NCBI RefSeq assembly: GCF_009649635.1
Contig: NZ_WJII01000003.1
Location: forward strand, 222,212-286,211
Direction: 5' to 3'
Length of the DNA stretch: 64,000 nucleotides
Source of the DNA: Microbacterium sp. SYP-A9085
GTDB lineage: Bacteria > Actinomycetota > Actinomycetes > Actinomycetales > Microbacteriaceae
In this document: piece by piece, positions 1-9,397 of the stretch
How the letters are laid out: every line of letters starts with the position of its first letter
Position numbering within the stretch: the first letter of the stretch is position 1
Notes under the pieces: generated by a model
Database searches by the model: none
What the model saw: only the letters and a program-made list of their open reading frames with translations
What the model was told of the DNA's origin: nothing
Position numbers and translations under genes: made by a program

Positions 1-1025
1 CCGCCGACGGGGGCAGCAGCACCGCACCCTCCGGCGACAGCACGGCGAAGCTGTCGGGCACGATCAACGGCATCGGCTCGTCGGCGCAGGGCACCGCACA
101 GCAGACGTGGATCGCGGGCCTGCAGACGGCGAACCCCTCGCTGAACATCAACTACGACCCGCAGGGCTCGGGCGCGGGCCGCAAGAGCTTCATCTCGGGC
201 GCGGCGGACTTCGCCGGCTCGGACGCGGCGCTGAAGGACTCCGAACTGGCCGGCACTTTCGCGCTGTGCGTGGACGGCACCAAGGCCATCGACCTGCCGG
301 TCTACATCTCCCCGATCGCGATCGCGTACAACGTCGAGGGCCTGAACGACCTGAAGCTTGATGCCGCGACCATCGCCGGCATCTTCTCCGGCAAGATCAC
401 GAAGTGGAACGACGCGAAGATCGCCGCGCTGAATGCGGGCGCCGCACTGCCGGACGCGGCGATCACCGTGGTGCGCCGGTCGGACGACTCGGGCACCACG
501 CAGAACTTCACGGAGTACCTGGCCGCGAACGCGAAGGACGTCTGGACCGAGCCGTCGGGGCAGACCTTCCCGTATCAGATCGGGGATGCCGCGAAGGGCA
601 CCTCGGGTGTCGCCGAGGCCACGAAGAACGCGAAGAACTCGATCACGTACATCGACGAGTCCGGGTCGGCGGGTCTGTCGATCGCGCAGCTGAAGGTCGG
701 CGACGCGTTCGTGAAGCTGTCCGCCGAGGGGGCGGCCGCGGTGGTCGCCGACTCGCCGCTGGTGTCCGGCCGCGCCGAGAACGACCTGGCCGTGAACATC
801 AACCGCACCGACACGCAGGCGAACGCCTGGCCGCTGGTGCTGGTGTCGTACATCGTCGCCTGCCAGCAGTACCAGGATGCCGCGAAGGGCGCCCTGGTCA
901 GCAACTACATCCAGTACCTCGCCAGCGCCTCCGCCCAGCAGGCGGCCGCGCAGCAGGCGGGCTCGGCGCCGCTGTCGGCGGAACTGTCGGCGAAGGTGAT
1001 CGCCGCCGCGAAGTCGATCAAGTGA
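1..1025 (+). CDS. pstS: Phosphate ABC transporter substrate-binding protein PstS (5' end outside window)
   Basis: This is the extracytoplasmic phosphate-binding lipoprotein that delivers phosphate to PstCA. The frame is open from base 3 and the start and signal peptide lie upstream of the window. The visible part starts in a Gly/Ser/Thr-rich linker, then shows the PstS fold: a GIGSSAQ segment, a QGSGAGRKSF phosphate-loop motif, a DFAGSDA motif, and later RRSDDSGTTQNF, which in the family contacts the anion. The C-terminus ends in an Ala/Gln-rich stretch and AAAKSIK. It is followed by a strong hairpin and then pstC, the usual pstSCAB order. Regulation by a PhoPR-type system is known for the family, but the promoter is outside the window. 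Confidence 0.96.
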   Translation, partial: ADGGSSTAPSGDSTAKLSGTINGIGSSAQGTAQQTWIAGLQTANPSLNINYDPQGSGAGRKSFISGAADFAGSDAALKDSELAGTFALCVDGTKAIDLPVYISPIAIAYNVEGLNDLKLDAATIAGIFSGKITKWNDAKIAALNAGAALPDAAITVVRRSDDSGTTQNFTEYLAANAKDVWTEPSGQTFPYQIGDAAKGTSGVAEATKNAKNSITYIDESGSAGLSIAQLKVGDAFVKLSAEGAAAVVADSPLVSGRAENDLAVNINRTDTQANAWPLVLVSYIVACQQYQDAAKGALVSNYIQYLASASAQQAAAQQAGSAPLSAELSAKVIAAAKSIK

Positions 1026-1030
1026 CCGAC

Positions 1031-1065
1031 CGGTCCGGTCCGGGGCCCGCCCCCGGACCGGACCG
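1031..1065 (+). terminator. Strong hairpin between pstS and pstC
   Basis: A perfect 15-bp GC stem (1031-1045 pairs with 1051-1065) has a 5-nt loop and starts 5 nt after the pstS stop. No T-tract follows. Its place suggests a partial terminator or 3'-stabilising hairpin that keeps the binding-protein transcript more abundant than pstCAB. That role is an inference. Confidence 0.7.
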
Positions 1066-1100
1066 TCTGCCGTTTCGCACAGCACCAGGAAGAGAGCAGG

Positions 1101-2054
1101 ATGACCGCAGCCACCGCCACCGGCCCGGCACGTCCCAAAGCCAGGGTCCGGGTAGGGGATCGCGTGTTCGCGACCACCACGATCGTCGCCGGGTCCCTGA
1201 TCCTGGCGACGCTGGCCGCCGTCGCCATCTTCCTCGTCATCCAGAGCATCCCTGCCCTGGTGGCCGGCGCCGGCGAGCTGCCGAACGACGCGACGAACTT
1301 CTGGCAGTACGTGTGGCCGCTCGTGTTCGGCACGGTGTGGGCGGCGTTCCTCGCCCTCGTGTTCGCCACCCCGCTGTCGATCGGGATAGCACTGTTCATC
1401 ACGCACTACGCGCCGCGGCGGGTCTCGCAGATGCTCGGCTACATCATCGACCTGCTGGCCGCAGTGCCGTCGGTCGTGTTCGGACTGTGGGGCATCGTCG
1501 CGCTGGCACCGTTCGTGCAGCCGTTCTACCAGTGGCTCGGTGAGAACCTCGGCTGGTTCCCCCTGTTCACCCCGCCGGTGTCCGGCACCGGCCGCACCAT
1601 CCTCACGGCGGCGATAGTGCTCGCTGTCATGGTCATCCCGATCATGACCGCCATCTGCCGCGAGGTGTTCCTCCAGGCACCCCGGCTGCACGAGGAGGCG
1701 GCGCTGGCTCTCGGCGCCACGCGCTGGGAGATGGTGAAGATGGCGGTGCTGCCGTTCGCGCGCAGCGGCATCGTCTCCGCGATCATGCTGGGCCTGGGCC
1801 GCGCCCTGGGCGAGACGTTCGCGGTCGCGATGGTGCTCTCCCCCGCGTTCGTCGTCAAGTTCGCGGTCCTGCAGTCCCAGAACCCGAACACGATCGCCGC
1901 GAACATCGCGCTGCAGTTCCCGGAGGCCACCGGCGTCTCCGTGAACGCCCTCGTGGCATCCGGTCTCGTGCTGTTCGCCGTCACCCTGATCGTCAACGTC
2001 CTCGCCCGGTGGATCATCGCCCGCCGCGCGGCCTTCTCGGGAGCCAACGGATGA
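1101..2054 (+). CDS. pstC: Phosphate ABC transporter permease PstC
   Basis: Inner-membrane permease subunit of the Pst phosphate importer (317 aa). It has six hydrophobic segments. The first is near residues 27-48 and is followed by a large periplasmic loop. The binding-protein-dependent permease EAA loop is visible as [21 protein letters not shown], which docks on PstB. A purine-rich RBS precedes the ATG. The stop overlaps the pstA start as ATGA, which indicates translational coupling. The length is typical for PstC. Confidence 0.97.
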   Translation: MTAATATGPARPKARVRVGDRVFATTTIVAGSLILATLAAVAIFLVIQSIPALVAGAGELPNDATNFWQYVWPLVFGTVWAAFLALVFATPLSIGIALFITHYAPRRVSQMLGYIIDLLAAVPSVVFGLWGIVALAPFVQPFYQWLGENLGWFPLFTPPVSGTGRTILTAAIVLAVMVIPIMTAICREVFLQAPRLHEEAALALGATRWEMVKMAVLPFARSGIVSAIMLGLGRALGETFAVAMVLSPAFVVKFAVLQSQNPNTIAANIALQFPEATGVSVNALVASGLVLFAVTLIVNVLARWIIARRAAFSGANG

Positions 2055-3148
2055 CCCTCACCGCACCCCCGGCGCTGCGCACCATCCGGGTCACCAACAC
2101 TCTCGCGTCGGGACGACTCCCGCGCGGCACCGCGTGGATGGTGCTCGCCGGATCGTTGGCGGTGTCCGTCGCTTTCTTCGCGCTGCTGGCGATCGCCGGG
2201 GCCACCGAGGGCTTCACGATCGTCGGCGCAGTGTTCGCGGGCACCGTGCTGTTCGACATCGTCCTCTACGTGCTCTCGCGCATCGTCGAGGGCGGCCGCC
2301 GCGCCGTCGACCGGCTCGTGACATCCCTCGTGTCCACCGCGTTCGTGATAGCGCTGCTGCCCCTGATCTCCCTGGTCTGGACGGTCATCGTCGGGGGCCT
2401 GGGGCGCCTGGATGTCGCGTTCTTCACGCAGTCGATGCGCAACATCGTGGGCGAGGGCGGGGGCGCCCTGCACGCCATCATCGGGACGCTGCTGATCACG
2501 CTGATGGCCGCGGTGATCTCGGTGCCGATCGGGCTGCTGACCTCGATCTACCTTGTCGAATACGGGCGGGGGCCCCTGGCGAAGGCGATCACCTTCCTCG
2601 TCGACGTGATGACCGGCATCCCCTCGATCGTGGCGGGCCTTTTCACGTTCGCACTGTTCGCCCTGATCCTCGGGCCGGCGGTGCGCAACGGCTTCATGGG
2701 AGCGATAGCACTGTCGGTGCTGATGATCCCGGTCGTGGTGCGCTCCAGCGAGGAGATCCTACGCCTGGTGCCCAACGAGCTGCGCGAGGCGTCCTACGCG
2801 CTGGGCGTGCCGAAGTGGCTGACGATCCTGCGGATAGTGCTGCCGACGTCGCTGGCGGGCATCGTGACCGGCGTGATGCTGGCGATAGCGCGCGTGATCG
2901 GCGAGACGGCGCCGCTGCTGCTGGTGACCGGGTTCACGTTCAGCATGAACTACAACCTGTTCCAGGACCGCATGATGACCCTGCCGGTGTTCGTGTACAC
3001 GCAGTACACGCAGGCGGCGGGAGTGCACGCGCAGGAGTCCATCGACCGGGCGTGGACGGCCGCGCTGACCCTCATCCTCATCGTGATGGCGCTGAACCTC
3101 GTCGGCCGGCTCATCGCCAAGATCTTCGCGCCCAAGCGCGGCTTCTAG
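2051..3148 (+). CDS. pstA: Phosphate ABC transporter permease PstA
   Basis: Second permease subunit of the Pst importer (365 aa from the ATG at 2051). I chose this start because it overlaps the pstC stop as ATGA; an earlier in-frame ATG at 2009 would read into the end of pstC. The first 70 residues are longer than in E. coli PstA and include two extra hydrophobic segments, common in actinobacteria. The EAA loop appears as [21 protein letters not shown]. The C-terminus carries the last membrane helix and a basic tail. It pairs with PstC and receives energy from PstB, encoded next. Confidence 0.97.
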   Translation: MTLTAPPALRTIRVTNTLASGRLPRGTAWMVLAGSLAVSVAFFALLAIAGATEGFTIVGAVFAGTVLFDIVLYVLSRIVEGGRRAVDRLVTSLVSTAFVIALLPLISLVWTVIVGGLGRLDVAFFTQSMRNIVGEGGGALHAIIGTLLITLMAAVISVPIGLLTSIYLVEYGRGPLAKAITFLVDVMTGIPSIVAGLFTFALFALILGPAVRNGFMGAIALSVLMIPVVVRSSEEILRLVPNELREASYALGVPKWLTILRIVLPTSLAGIVTGVMLAIARVIGETAPLLLVTGFTFSMNYNLFQDRMMTLPVFVYTQYTQAAGVHAQESIDRAWTAALTLILIVMALNLVGRLIAKIFAPKRGF

Positions 3149-3171
3149 AATTCTGCAAACGAAGGAACCCT

Positions 3172-3951
3172 GTGTCCAAGAGCATCGATGTCACCGACCT
3201 GAACGTGTACTACGGCGACTTCCTCGCCGTGGAGGGCGTCTCGCTGCACATCCCGCCGCGCAGCGTGACGGCGTTCATCGGCCCGTCCGGCTGCGGCAAG
3301 TCCACGTTCCTGCGCACCCTGAACCGGATGCACGAGGTGATCCCGGGGGCGCGCGTGGAGGGCCAGGTGATGCTGGACGGCGACGACCTGTACGCCGCGG
3401 GCGTCGACCCGGTCGCGGTGCGCCGCAGCGTGGGCATGGTGTTCCAGCGCCCGAACCCGTTCCCGACGATGTCGATCAAGGAGAACGTGCTGGCGGGGGT
3501 GCGCCTGAACAACAAGCGCATGTCGCGGTCGGACGCCGACGCGCTCGTGGAGAAGTCGCTGCGCGGCGCGAACCTGTGGAACGAGGTCAAGGACCGGCTC
3601 GACAAGCCGGGGTCGGGGCTGTCCGGCGGCCAGCAGCAGCGCCTGTGCATAGCGCGGGCCATCGCCATCGAGCCGCAGGTGCTCCTGATGGACGAGCCGT
3701 GCTCGGCGCTGGACCCCATCTCGACGTACGCGATCGAGGAGCTCATCGCGCGGCTGAAGACCGAATACACGATAGTGATCGTCACGCACAACATGCAGCA
3801 GGCGTCCCGGGTCAGCGAACGGACCGCGTTCTTCAACATCGCCGGCACCGGCAAGCCCGGCAAGCTCATCGAGTACGACGACACCGCGACGATCTTCACC
3901 ACGCCCACCGAGCAGGCCACCGAGGACTACGTCTCCGGCCGCTTCGGGTAG
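3172..3951 (+). CDS. pstB: Phosphate ABC transporter ATP-binding protein PstB
   Basis: ATPase subunit of the phosphate importer (259 aa). Walker [10 protein letters not shown] is at residues 37-45, followed by the family-typical RTLNRM and a Q-loop QRPNPFP. The signature LSGGQQQR, Walker [14 protein letters not shown] and a switch His in VTHNMQQA follow. The GTG start at 3172 sits 24 nt after the pstA stop behind an AAGGAA RBS. The C-terminal [11 protein letters not shown] matches PstB rather than other ABC ATPases. It ends 6 nt from the convergent pabC. Confidence 0.97.
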   Translation: MSKSIDVTDLNVYYGDFLAVEGVSLHIPPRSVTAFIGPSGCGKSTFLRTLNRMHEVIPGARVEGQVMLDGDDLYAAGVDPVAVRRSVGMVFQRPNPFPTMSIKENVLAGVRLNNKRMSRSDADALVEKSLRGANLWNEVKDRLDKPGSGLSGGQQQRLCIARAIAIEPQVLLMDEPCSALDPISTYAIEELIARLKTEYTIVIVTHNMQQASRVSERTAFFNIAGTGKPGKLIEYDDTATIFTTPTEQATEDYVSGRFG

Positions 3952-3957
3952 ACGGGG

Positions 3958-4842
3958 TCAGTCGCGCGGGCTCAGCAGGTACCGGTTGATGGATGCCGTG
4001 AGCTCGCCGTCCACGGCGAACGCGGCGCCGTCGACAGCGGCGATGGGCGCGGCCAGTCGCACGCTCGAGACGAGCCATGCGGCATCCGCCCGCACGAGCG
4101 CGCTCACCGGCACCGTCTCGTAGGCGACATCGTGCCCGGCGCCGCGCAGGTGCTCGAAAAGGCTCATCTGCGTGGTGCCGTGCAGGATCCCGCTCCCCGT
4201 CGCCGGGGTGACGAAGCGGTCGCCGATCCGCAGCACGACGGAGGAGGTCGGCCCCTCCAGCACAATGCCGTCGCTCGTGACGAAGATGGCGTCGTCGGCG
4301 CCGCGCCGGTGCGCCTCGCGCAGCGCCGCCATGTTCGTCGCGTACGAGAGCGTCTTCGCGCCCAGCAGCAGCCACGGCGCACGCTCGGACGCGCCGCTGT
4401 CGATCCCGCGGTCCAGGGTGACCACCCGCACCCCGCCGGTGCGCGGGCCGGAGTTGTCGGGGGCGGCGGATGCCGTGGCCCACGCCGTCGGCGCCGGCCC
4501 GTGCTCGACGCCGCGGCTGAGGATGAGCTTGACGGCGCTCTCCCCCGGTCCGCACTCGGCCGCGACGCGGGCGACCGCCTGCCGCCACTGGCCGGCATGA
4601 GGGGCGGGCAGGTCGCACAGCGCCGCGGAGTGCGCCAGCCGCTCGAGGTGCGCGCCCACCTCCTGTGGGTGGCCGTCGACGACCCCGATCGTCTCGAAGA
4701 TGCCGTCGCCGCGCTGCGTGCTGAGCTCCCCGACGCTCAGGGCCGGCGCCGACGGGTCCACCGGCGCGAAAGTGCTCATGTAGTCATCCCGCACGTCGTC
4801 GGCGGGGACGGGGGCGATGAGCAGGGCGAAGTGGGCGGCCAT
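3958..4842 (-). CDS. pabC: Aminodeoxychorismate lyase (class IV PLP aminotransferase)
   Basis: Predicted 4-amino-4-deoxychorismate lyase, which releases pyruvate to give 4-aminobenzoate for folate. The 294-aa protein has the class IV fold: RGDGIFET near residues 44-51, the PLP lysine in GAKTLSYATN (Lys163), EGPTSSV, and TGSGILHGTTQ binding the PLP phosphate. Branched-chain and D-amino-acid aminotransferases share this fold, so the substrate is inferred from the short length and the SYATNMAALREA segment. An alternative start at Met22 would give 273 aa. It is convergent with pstB, and no other folate gene is adjacent. Confidence 0.82.
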   Translation of the reverse strand: MAAHFALLIAPVPADDVRDDYMSTFAPVDPSAPALSVGELSTQRGDGIFETIGVVDGHPQEVGAHLERLAHSAALCDLPAPHAGQWRQAVARVAAECGPGESAVKLILSRGVEHGPAPTAWATASAAPDNSGPRTGGVRVVTLDRGIDSGASERAPWLLLGAKTLSYATNMAALREAHRRGADDAIFVTSDGIVLEGPTSSVVLRIGDRFVTPATGSGILHGTTQMSLFEHLRGAGHDVAYETVPVSALVRADAAWLVSSVRLAAPIAAVDGAAFAVDGELTASINRYLLSPRD

Positions 4843-5096
4843 GGTCCGAGCTTAGGGCGCCCCGGGCCGCCGTTCAGGTCGCAGGAACTCTTGGCTTCCA
4901 CGCCCGTGGCCGGCCCGGGACGGCCGGATTCCGCGCGATCGTCCTGCGAGCCGGACACCGCCGGGCGCGAGGGAATACCGGCCGGATGCCGTCGGTTACA
5001 CTTGATCGGCCGGGCCGCGGTAACCCCGGGCTCCATCTTCTGCCGCCGCGAGCGGCCACGCGCCGAGAGGCGTTCTGCGGCCCGGCACTTCTTCGC

Positions 5097-5735
5097 TCAG
5101 CTGAGGGCATCCAGCCGCCACAGCGCCGCGCAGCCGGACAGGTCGCCGGCGAACGTCGACAGGCGCAGTGCTCGGCGGGTCAGGGTCGTCGCGCGCTCCG
5201 GCTCCGTGCCCTCGTAGTCGTCCGCGAGGTGCGTGGAGCCGGATGCCTGGACCCGGCAGAACGCCGCGGCGCGCTCGAGCGCCACGGCGAAGTCACCCTC
5301 GAACACGCCCCGCAGGATGCGGTCGATCAGCGCCACCAGCTCGTCCGGGCCGGCGGGGACGGGGGCGCCGGCCACCACGGGGTCCACCGAGTGGATCTCG
5401 ACCCGACCGCGCTCGTACAGGAGAGCCGAGGTCTGCGGGTCGTCGTGGATCATCAGCTGCACCAGGTACAGCCGCCACAGCGCCCCGGGCAGCGACCGCG
5501 CCGGCGCCTGCGACCACAACTCGGCGAGATCGTCGATGCCGTGGCGGCGCGTGAATTCGACGAGCCGGTCCACGGTCGCGGCATCCGGGTCCTCGGCCAC
5601 CCGGGACAGCAGCGCGGCGGCGGTGGAATGCGCCACCCGCGCGGCCTCGGCCGGATCGTGCGCACCGAACAGGCGATCCATCCGCCCGGACGGTCGGCGC
5701 ACCGGCTTGTGGAAGTCCCTGCGTGGGTCCGTCAC
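5097..5735 (-). CDS. Conserved actinobacterial protein of unknown function
   Basis: A 212-aa protein with a GTG start 9 nt downstream of the VOC gene stop, so probably co-transcribed with it. I do not recognise a catalytic domain. The sequence is mostly helical and acidic, with RRPSGRMDRLFGAHDP near the N-terminus, a LPGALWRLYLVQLM segment and a CAALWRLDAL end. There is no signal peptide or membrane helix. Codon use fits the neighbours. Proteins of this look occur in other Microbacteriaceae and I know no function for them. The 254-bp gap to pabC shows no further gene I can support. Confidence 0.7.
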   Translation of the reverse strand: MTDPRRDFHKPVRRPSGRMDRLFGAHDPAEAARVAHSTAAALLSRVAEDPDAATVDRLVEFTRRHGIDDLAELWSQAPARSLPGALWRLYLVQLMIHDDPQTSALLYERGRVEIHSVDPVVAGAPVPAGPDELVALIDRILRGVFEGDFAVALERAAAFCRVQASGSTHLADDYEGTEPERATTLTRRALRLSTFAGDLSGCAALWRLDALS

Positions 5736-5744
5736 CCGTCCAGG

Positions 5745-6164
5745 CTACGCCGTCGCCGCGACCCCGTTGATCCGGACGTGGTTGCCGGCCGGGTCGCGGA
5801 ACGCGCAGTCACGCGGCCCCCACGGCTGGTCCATCGGCTCCTGCAGCACCTCGGCGCCGGTCGCGCGGATGCGCTCGAACGTCCCGTCCAGGTCGTCGGT
5901 GGCGAACACTATCGGCCCCGGGCCGGCGCCCTTCGCCACGAGCCGGTGCAGGGTGTCTGCGTCATCGGGCGAGCGCCCCGCCTGCGGCGCTGACAGGACG
6001 AGCGCGACGCCCGGCTGGCCCGGGGTGCCCATGCTCAGCCAGCGCCAGCCGTTTCCGGTCACGTCGTTGAGCACGGTGAGCCCGACCGCGTCGCGGTAGA
6101 ACTCGAGCGCGGTGTCGACGTCGTCCACGGTGAGGGGGAAGAATCCGAACCTGATCTCTGTCAT
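5745..6164 (-). CDS. VOC (glyoxalase/bleomycin-resistance-like) family protein
   Basis: A 139-aa single-module pair of beta-alpha-beta-beta-beta units of the vicinal oxygen chelate superfamily. It opens with FGFFPLTVDDVDTALEFYRDAVGL and ends with the typical DPAGNHVRI strand. Such proteins act as metal-dependent lyases, dioxygenases or drug-binding proteins, and the substrate cannot be read from sequence. It lies 70 nt downstream of an AraC-type regulator on the same strand, a frequent pairing in actinobacteria. Confidence 0.88.
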   Translation of the reverse strand: MTEIRFGFFPLTVDDVDTALEFYRDAVGLTVLNDVTGNGWRWLSMGTPGQPGVALVLSAPQAGRSPDDADTLHRLVAKGAGPGPIVFATDDLDGTFERIRATGAEVLQEPMDQPWGPRDCAFRDPAGNHVRINGVAATA

Positions 6165-6234
6165 GCGTCAACGGTAGGCCGATGCCGCGGGCCGGCGCTT
6201 CTCCGATCCTGCTCCGTTCGACCTTCGCCGGGTT

Positions 6235-6642
6235 TCACGGATAGCGCGTCGGCCGCGTCAGTAACCGGGCGAAGCACTCCGGCAGCGCCTCCGCGTCGTC
6301 GTGCGGCCGCGCCCGATACGCGCTCGGGGTTTCGCCGACGATGTCGGTGAACGTCGAGCTGAACGACCCCAGGGATGTCGCGCCGACGGCCGTGCACGCG
6401 TCGGTGACGCTCGCCCCCGCACGCAGCAGCGCCATGGCCCGCTCGATACGGCGTGTCATCAGATACGCGTACGGGGTCTCGCCGTACGCCGTCTTGAACT
6501 CACGGGAGAAGTGCGCCGGCGACATGAACGCGCGGGCGGCCATCGTGGGCACGTCCAAGGGCCGCGCGTACTCGCGGTCCATCAGGTCGCGGGCGCGGCG
6601 CAGGTGCGCGAGCGTCTGCGGCGACTGCGGGGTGGATGCCAC
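6235..6642 (-). CDS. Small AraC-family transcriptional regulator
   Basis: A 135-aa protein consisting almost only of the AraC/XylS double helix-turn-helix. The first HTH is around DVPTMAARAFMSPAHFSREFKTAYG. The second contains ERAMALLRAGASVTDACTAVGATSLGSFSSTFTDIVG, followed by the usual PSAYR end. There is no ligand-binding N-terminal domain. The start is GTG. It probably controls the downstream VOC gene and may act on the divergent SDR-fusion gene, whose start is only 37 bp away; both targets are inferences. Confidence 0.9.
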   Translation of the reverse strand: MASTPQSPQTLAHLRRARDLMDREYARPLDVPTMAARAFMSPAHFSREFKTAYGETPYAYLMTRRIERAMALLRAGASVTDACTAVGATSLGSFSSTFTDIVGETPSAYRARPHDDAEALPECFARLLTRPTRYP

Positions 6643-6679
6643 GCGTCGAGGCTACCGGGTCGCACAGTACGCTCGGACC

Positions 6680-7906
6680 ATGGCCACGAGGATCGCTGTC
6701 GCGGGCGGGACGGGCACCGTCGGCCGGCTCGTCACCGAGTTTGTCCGGCAGCGCGGCCATGACGCGGTCGTGCTGTCGCGCTCGACCGGGATCGACCTCG
6801 TCACCGGCGCGGGGCTGGACACGGTGCTGGCCGGCGTGGACGCCGTGATCGACGTGAGCAACACCCTGTCGATGTCGGCTGCGGCATCCGTCCGCCACTT
6901 CGAGACGACGGCGCGGGTCCTCGCCACCGCGGAGCTGCGCGCCGGAGTGCGGCATCACGTGCTGCTGTCGATCGTCGGCGTCGACGCGCCGCACACCTCC
7001 GGCTACGGCTACTACCGCGGGAAGCTCGCGCAGGAGCGTGCGGTCGCCGCCGCCGGCGTGCCGTGGACGCTGCTGCGGGCGACCCAGTTCCACGAGTTCG
7101 CGCAGCAGTTGTTCCAGCGGACGCGGTTCGGGCCGTTCGTGCTGGTGCCGGCGATGCGCGCGCAGCCGGTGGCGGCGCGCGAGGTGGCCGCGCAGCTGGT
7201 GGAGCTGGCCGAGGGCGCACCCGCCGGGCGGGTCTCGGACGTCGCGGGCCCGCGGGTGGAGCGGATCGCCGAACTGGCCCGCCGGTACGCGCGCGCGGCG
7301 GGCGCGTCCGGCGTGGTGGTCGAGCTGCCGCTGCCGGGCGCCGTGGGACGGGCGATGCGTCAGGGCGGCCTGCTCCCCGCGCCCGATGCCGACGTGCGCG
7401 GCCCCGCCTACGCGGACTGGCTGTTCGAGCAGACCGGGTCGGACGGGGTGGCGAGGATGCCCCGGACCGTCGGCATCGCCGGCATCCCGATCATGCGCTC
7501 GCCGCTGCCCGCCCCGCCGGAGCCGTCGCTGTCCAACGCGCGGGAGCTGGTCGCGCGGCTGCGGACCGCGGGGATGCCGATCGCCCTCACGGTGCACGGC
7601 GACGAGCGGCGCCTTCCCGCCGCCGTGGACCAGGCAGCGTTCCGCGCGCTGCAGGAGGCCGTGTCGCTCGTGCTGATGCGGACCCGCGGGGTGGAAGCCG
7701 ATGCCGTCGTGCGCTATCTGCCGCACGCGGTCGAGATCGAGGTGACGCACGGCGCGGCGCGGCTGACGCCGCAGGCGAGCCGGTCGGAGACGCTGAACCG
7801 GTCTCGCGCCCAGGTGCGCCGGCTCGGCGGGGCGGTCTCGTCGGGGCCGACCACCGAGGGCGGCTTCCGGCTGGCGGCGACGATCCCGATCCCGACACCG
7901 ACGTGA
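6680..7906 (+). CDS. NmrA-like SDR protein fused to a degenerate histidine-kinase-type ATPase domain
   Basis: One uninterrupted 408-aa frame from the ATG at 6680. Residues 1-260 form an atypical short-chain dehydrogenase/NmrA-like Rossmann domain with GGTGTVG at 9-15, SIVGVDAP, and a YYRGKLAQE segment carrying the Tyr/Lys expected of such proteins. Residues 283-402 resemble the HATPase_c domain of NarL-type sensor kinases: a start like LSNARELVARLRTAG, an N-box-like LQEAVSLVLMRT, and an end VRRLGGAVSSGPTTEGGFRL. The N-box lacks the usual Asn-x-x-x-His, and the DxG of the G1 box reads THGA, so ATP binding is doubtful. No phospho-acceptor His domain is present. Divergent from the AraC gene by 37 bp. 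Confidence 0.85.
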   Translation: MATRIAVAGGTGTVGRLVTEFVRQRGHDAVVLSRSTGIDLVTGAGLDTVLAGVDAVIDVSNTLSMSAAASVRHFETTARVLATAELRAGVRHHVLLSIVGVDAPHTSGYGYYRGKLAQERAVAAAGVPWTLLRATQFHEFAQQLFQRTRFGPFVLVPAMRAQPVAAREVAAQLVELAEGAPAGRVSDVAGPRVERIAELARRYARAAGASGVVVELPLPGAVGRAMRQGGLLPAPDADVRGPAYADWLFEQTGSDGVARMPRTVGIAGIPIMRSPLPAPPEPSLSNARELVARLRTAGMPIALTVHGDERRLPAAVDQAAFRALQEAVSLVLMRTRGVEADAVVRYLPHAVEIEVTHGAARLTPQASRSETLNRSRAQVRRLGGAVSSGPTTEGGFRLAATIPIPTPT

Positions 7907-7944
7907 TGCCACAGGCGCGACAGGCCCAGTAGTCTTGAATCCAG

Positions 7945-8017
7945 GGGCCTGTAGCTCAGTTGGCAGAGCATCGGACTTTTAATCCGCGGGTCGAGGGTTC
8001 GAGCCCCTCCGGGCCCA
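7945..8017 (+). tRNA. tRNA-Lys (anticodon TTT)
   Basis: A 73-nt cloverleaf. Acceptor stem 7945-7951 pairs with 8010-8016 (one G-U), the discriminator is A8017, and the T-loop is GGTTCGAGCCCC. The anticodon loop CTTTTAA gives anticodon TTT. CCA is not encoded. A TAGTCT sequence just upstream (near 7930) could be the -10 element. Confidence 0.97.
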
Positions 8018-8080
8018 CTCCGCTGCGGATGCGCGTGCAACCCCCTTGTCGCCCGCGGGAAGCGACCTACACTGCCGATC

Positions 8081-9379
8081 ATGGACGAGCACACGTATGA
8101 CGTCGTGGTTGTCGGAGGTGGATTCGCGGGTGTGGCGGCGGCGCGCACCGCAGCGCAGCGCGGCCTGCACGTGCTGCTGATCGACAGCAACCCGTTCCAC
8201 CAGTTCCAGCCGCTGCTGTACCAGGTGGCGACCTCGCAGCTGTCGGTTGCGGCGGTCGCACGTCCCCTGCGTTCGATCTTCCGTCGCCGGCCACGGGTGC
8301 AGCTGAGGATCGCGCGGGTGACGGCCATCGACCTGACCGATCACGCGGTGACCACCTCGGACGGCGCCATGTTCCGCGGCCGCAGCCTTGTCGTGGCGGT
8401 GGGCGCCGAACCCAACTTCTTCGACACCCCCGGCGCGAAACAGCACGCCTATCCGCTGTATTCGGTCGCCGACGCGACGGCCCTGGCCTCGCGCCTGCTC
8501 GGGCTCATCGACGGGGCGACCAGCGGTGAGACGGCGCAGCCGTTCGACATCGTCGTCGTGGGCGGGGGCCCCACCGGCGTCGAGACCGCCGGGGCGATCG
8601 CGGAGAACCTGGACTACGTGGTCTCCCGCTACGTCTCGCCGGACTTCGCAGCGTCGTGCACGGTCCACCTGGTGGACATGGTCGACCAGGTGCTGACGCC
8701 CTTCTCGGTGCCCTCCCAGCAGTACGCGCAGCGCCGTCTGAAGAAGGTCGGGGTGAACCTGAAGCTGGGCAGCGGCGTCACCGCAGTCACCGAGCACGGG
8801 GTCTCCCTGGCGGACGGCACCACCATCGACACGCCCGTGGTGGTATGGGCGGGGGGACTGAAGGGAAGCGCGCTGCTGGCCGAATCGGGTCTGCCGGTCG
8901 GCCGTGGCGGACGCGTGGACGTGGCACCCGACCTGTCCGTGCCCGGGTTCCAGCGCGTCTACGCGCTGGGCGATGCCGCCAACATCCCCGGACCCGACGG
9001 CACGCCGCTGCCTCAGCTGGGCTCGGTCGCGCAGCAGTCCGGCGCGTGGGCGGGCCGCAACGTCCACGCCGAGCTGTCCGGAGCGCAGCCCACACCATTC
9101 GCCTATCGCGACAAGGGCATCATGGCGATGATCGGACGCGGCGCCGCCGTGGCTGAGCTGGGCCGCCGGCATCGTGGGCTGCGCGGACCGCTCGCGTTCG
9201 CCGCCTGGCTCGTGGTGCATGTGATGCTGCTGTCCGGCATTCCGCAGCGGGTGAGCGCGATCGTCTCGTGGGCGTGGGACTACTTCACCCACCGACGGCC
9301 GCACGTCGTCGTGTATCGACCGGAGGAGTACGCCCGCGGCCACCTCGCCACGGCGAGATCCGCGGACGGCACCGGCTGA
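8081..9379 (+). CDS. ndh: Type II NADH dehydrogenase (NDH-2)
   Basis: Non-proton-pumping NADH:quinone oxidoreductase, a monotopic membrane flavoprotein (432 aa). The FAD site VVVGGGFAGVAAA is at residues 8-20. The NDH-2 motif FHQFQPLLYQVAT is near 39-51. The NAD(H) site VVVGGGPTGVE is near 158-168. YALGDAAN carries the second FAD contact and VAQQSGAWAGRN is near the quinone site. The C-terminal hydrophobic AAWLVVHVMLLSG fits membrane anchoring. It follows tRNA-Lys and is convergent with pncA at 18 bp. Confidence 0.95.
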   Translation: MDEHTYDVVVVGGGFAGVAAARTAAQRGLHVLLIDSNPFHQFQPLLYQVATSQLSVAAVARPLRSIFRRRPRVQLRIARVTAIDLTDHAVTTSDGAMFRGRSLVVAVGAEPNFFDTPGAKQHAYPLYSVADATALASRLLGLIDGATSGETAQPFDIVVVGGGPTGVETAGAIAENLDYVVSRYVSPDFAASCTVHLVDMVDQVLTPFSVPSQQYAQRRLKKVGVNLKLGSGVTAVTEHGVSLADGTTIDTPVVVWAGGLKGSALLAESGLPVGRGGRVDVAPDLSVPGFQRVYALGDAANIPGPDGTPLPQLGSVAQQSGAWAGRNVHAELSGAQPTPFAYRDKGIMAMIGRGAAVAELGRRHRGLRGPLAFAAWLVVHVMLLSGIPQRVSAIVSWAWDYFTHRRPHVVVYRPEEYARGHLATARSADGTG

Positions 9380-9397
9380 CGCTCGGCGGCCGAACCG

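Noticed and set aside
4843..5096. Small plus-strand gene starting at 4986
   Set aside because: The frame runs into antisense of the hypothetical gene at 5097-5735, and no homologous protein or RBS is recognisable.
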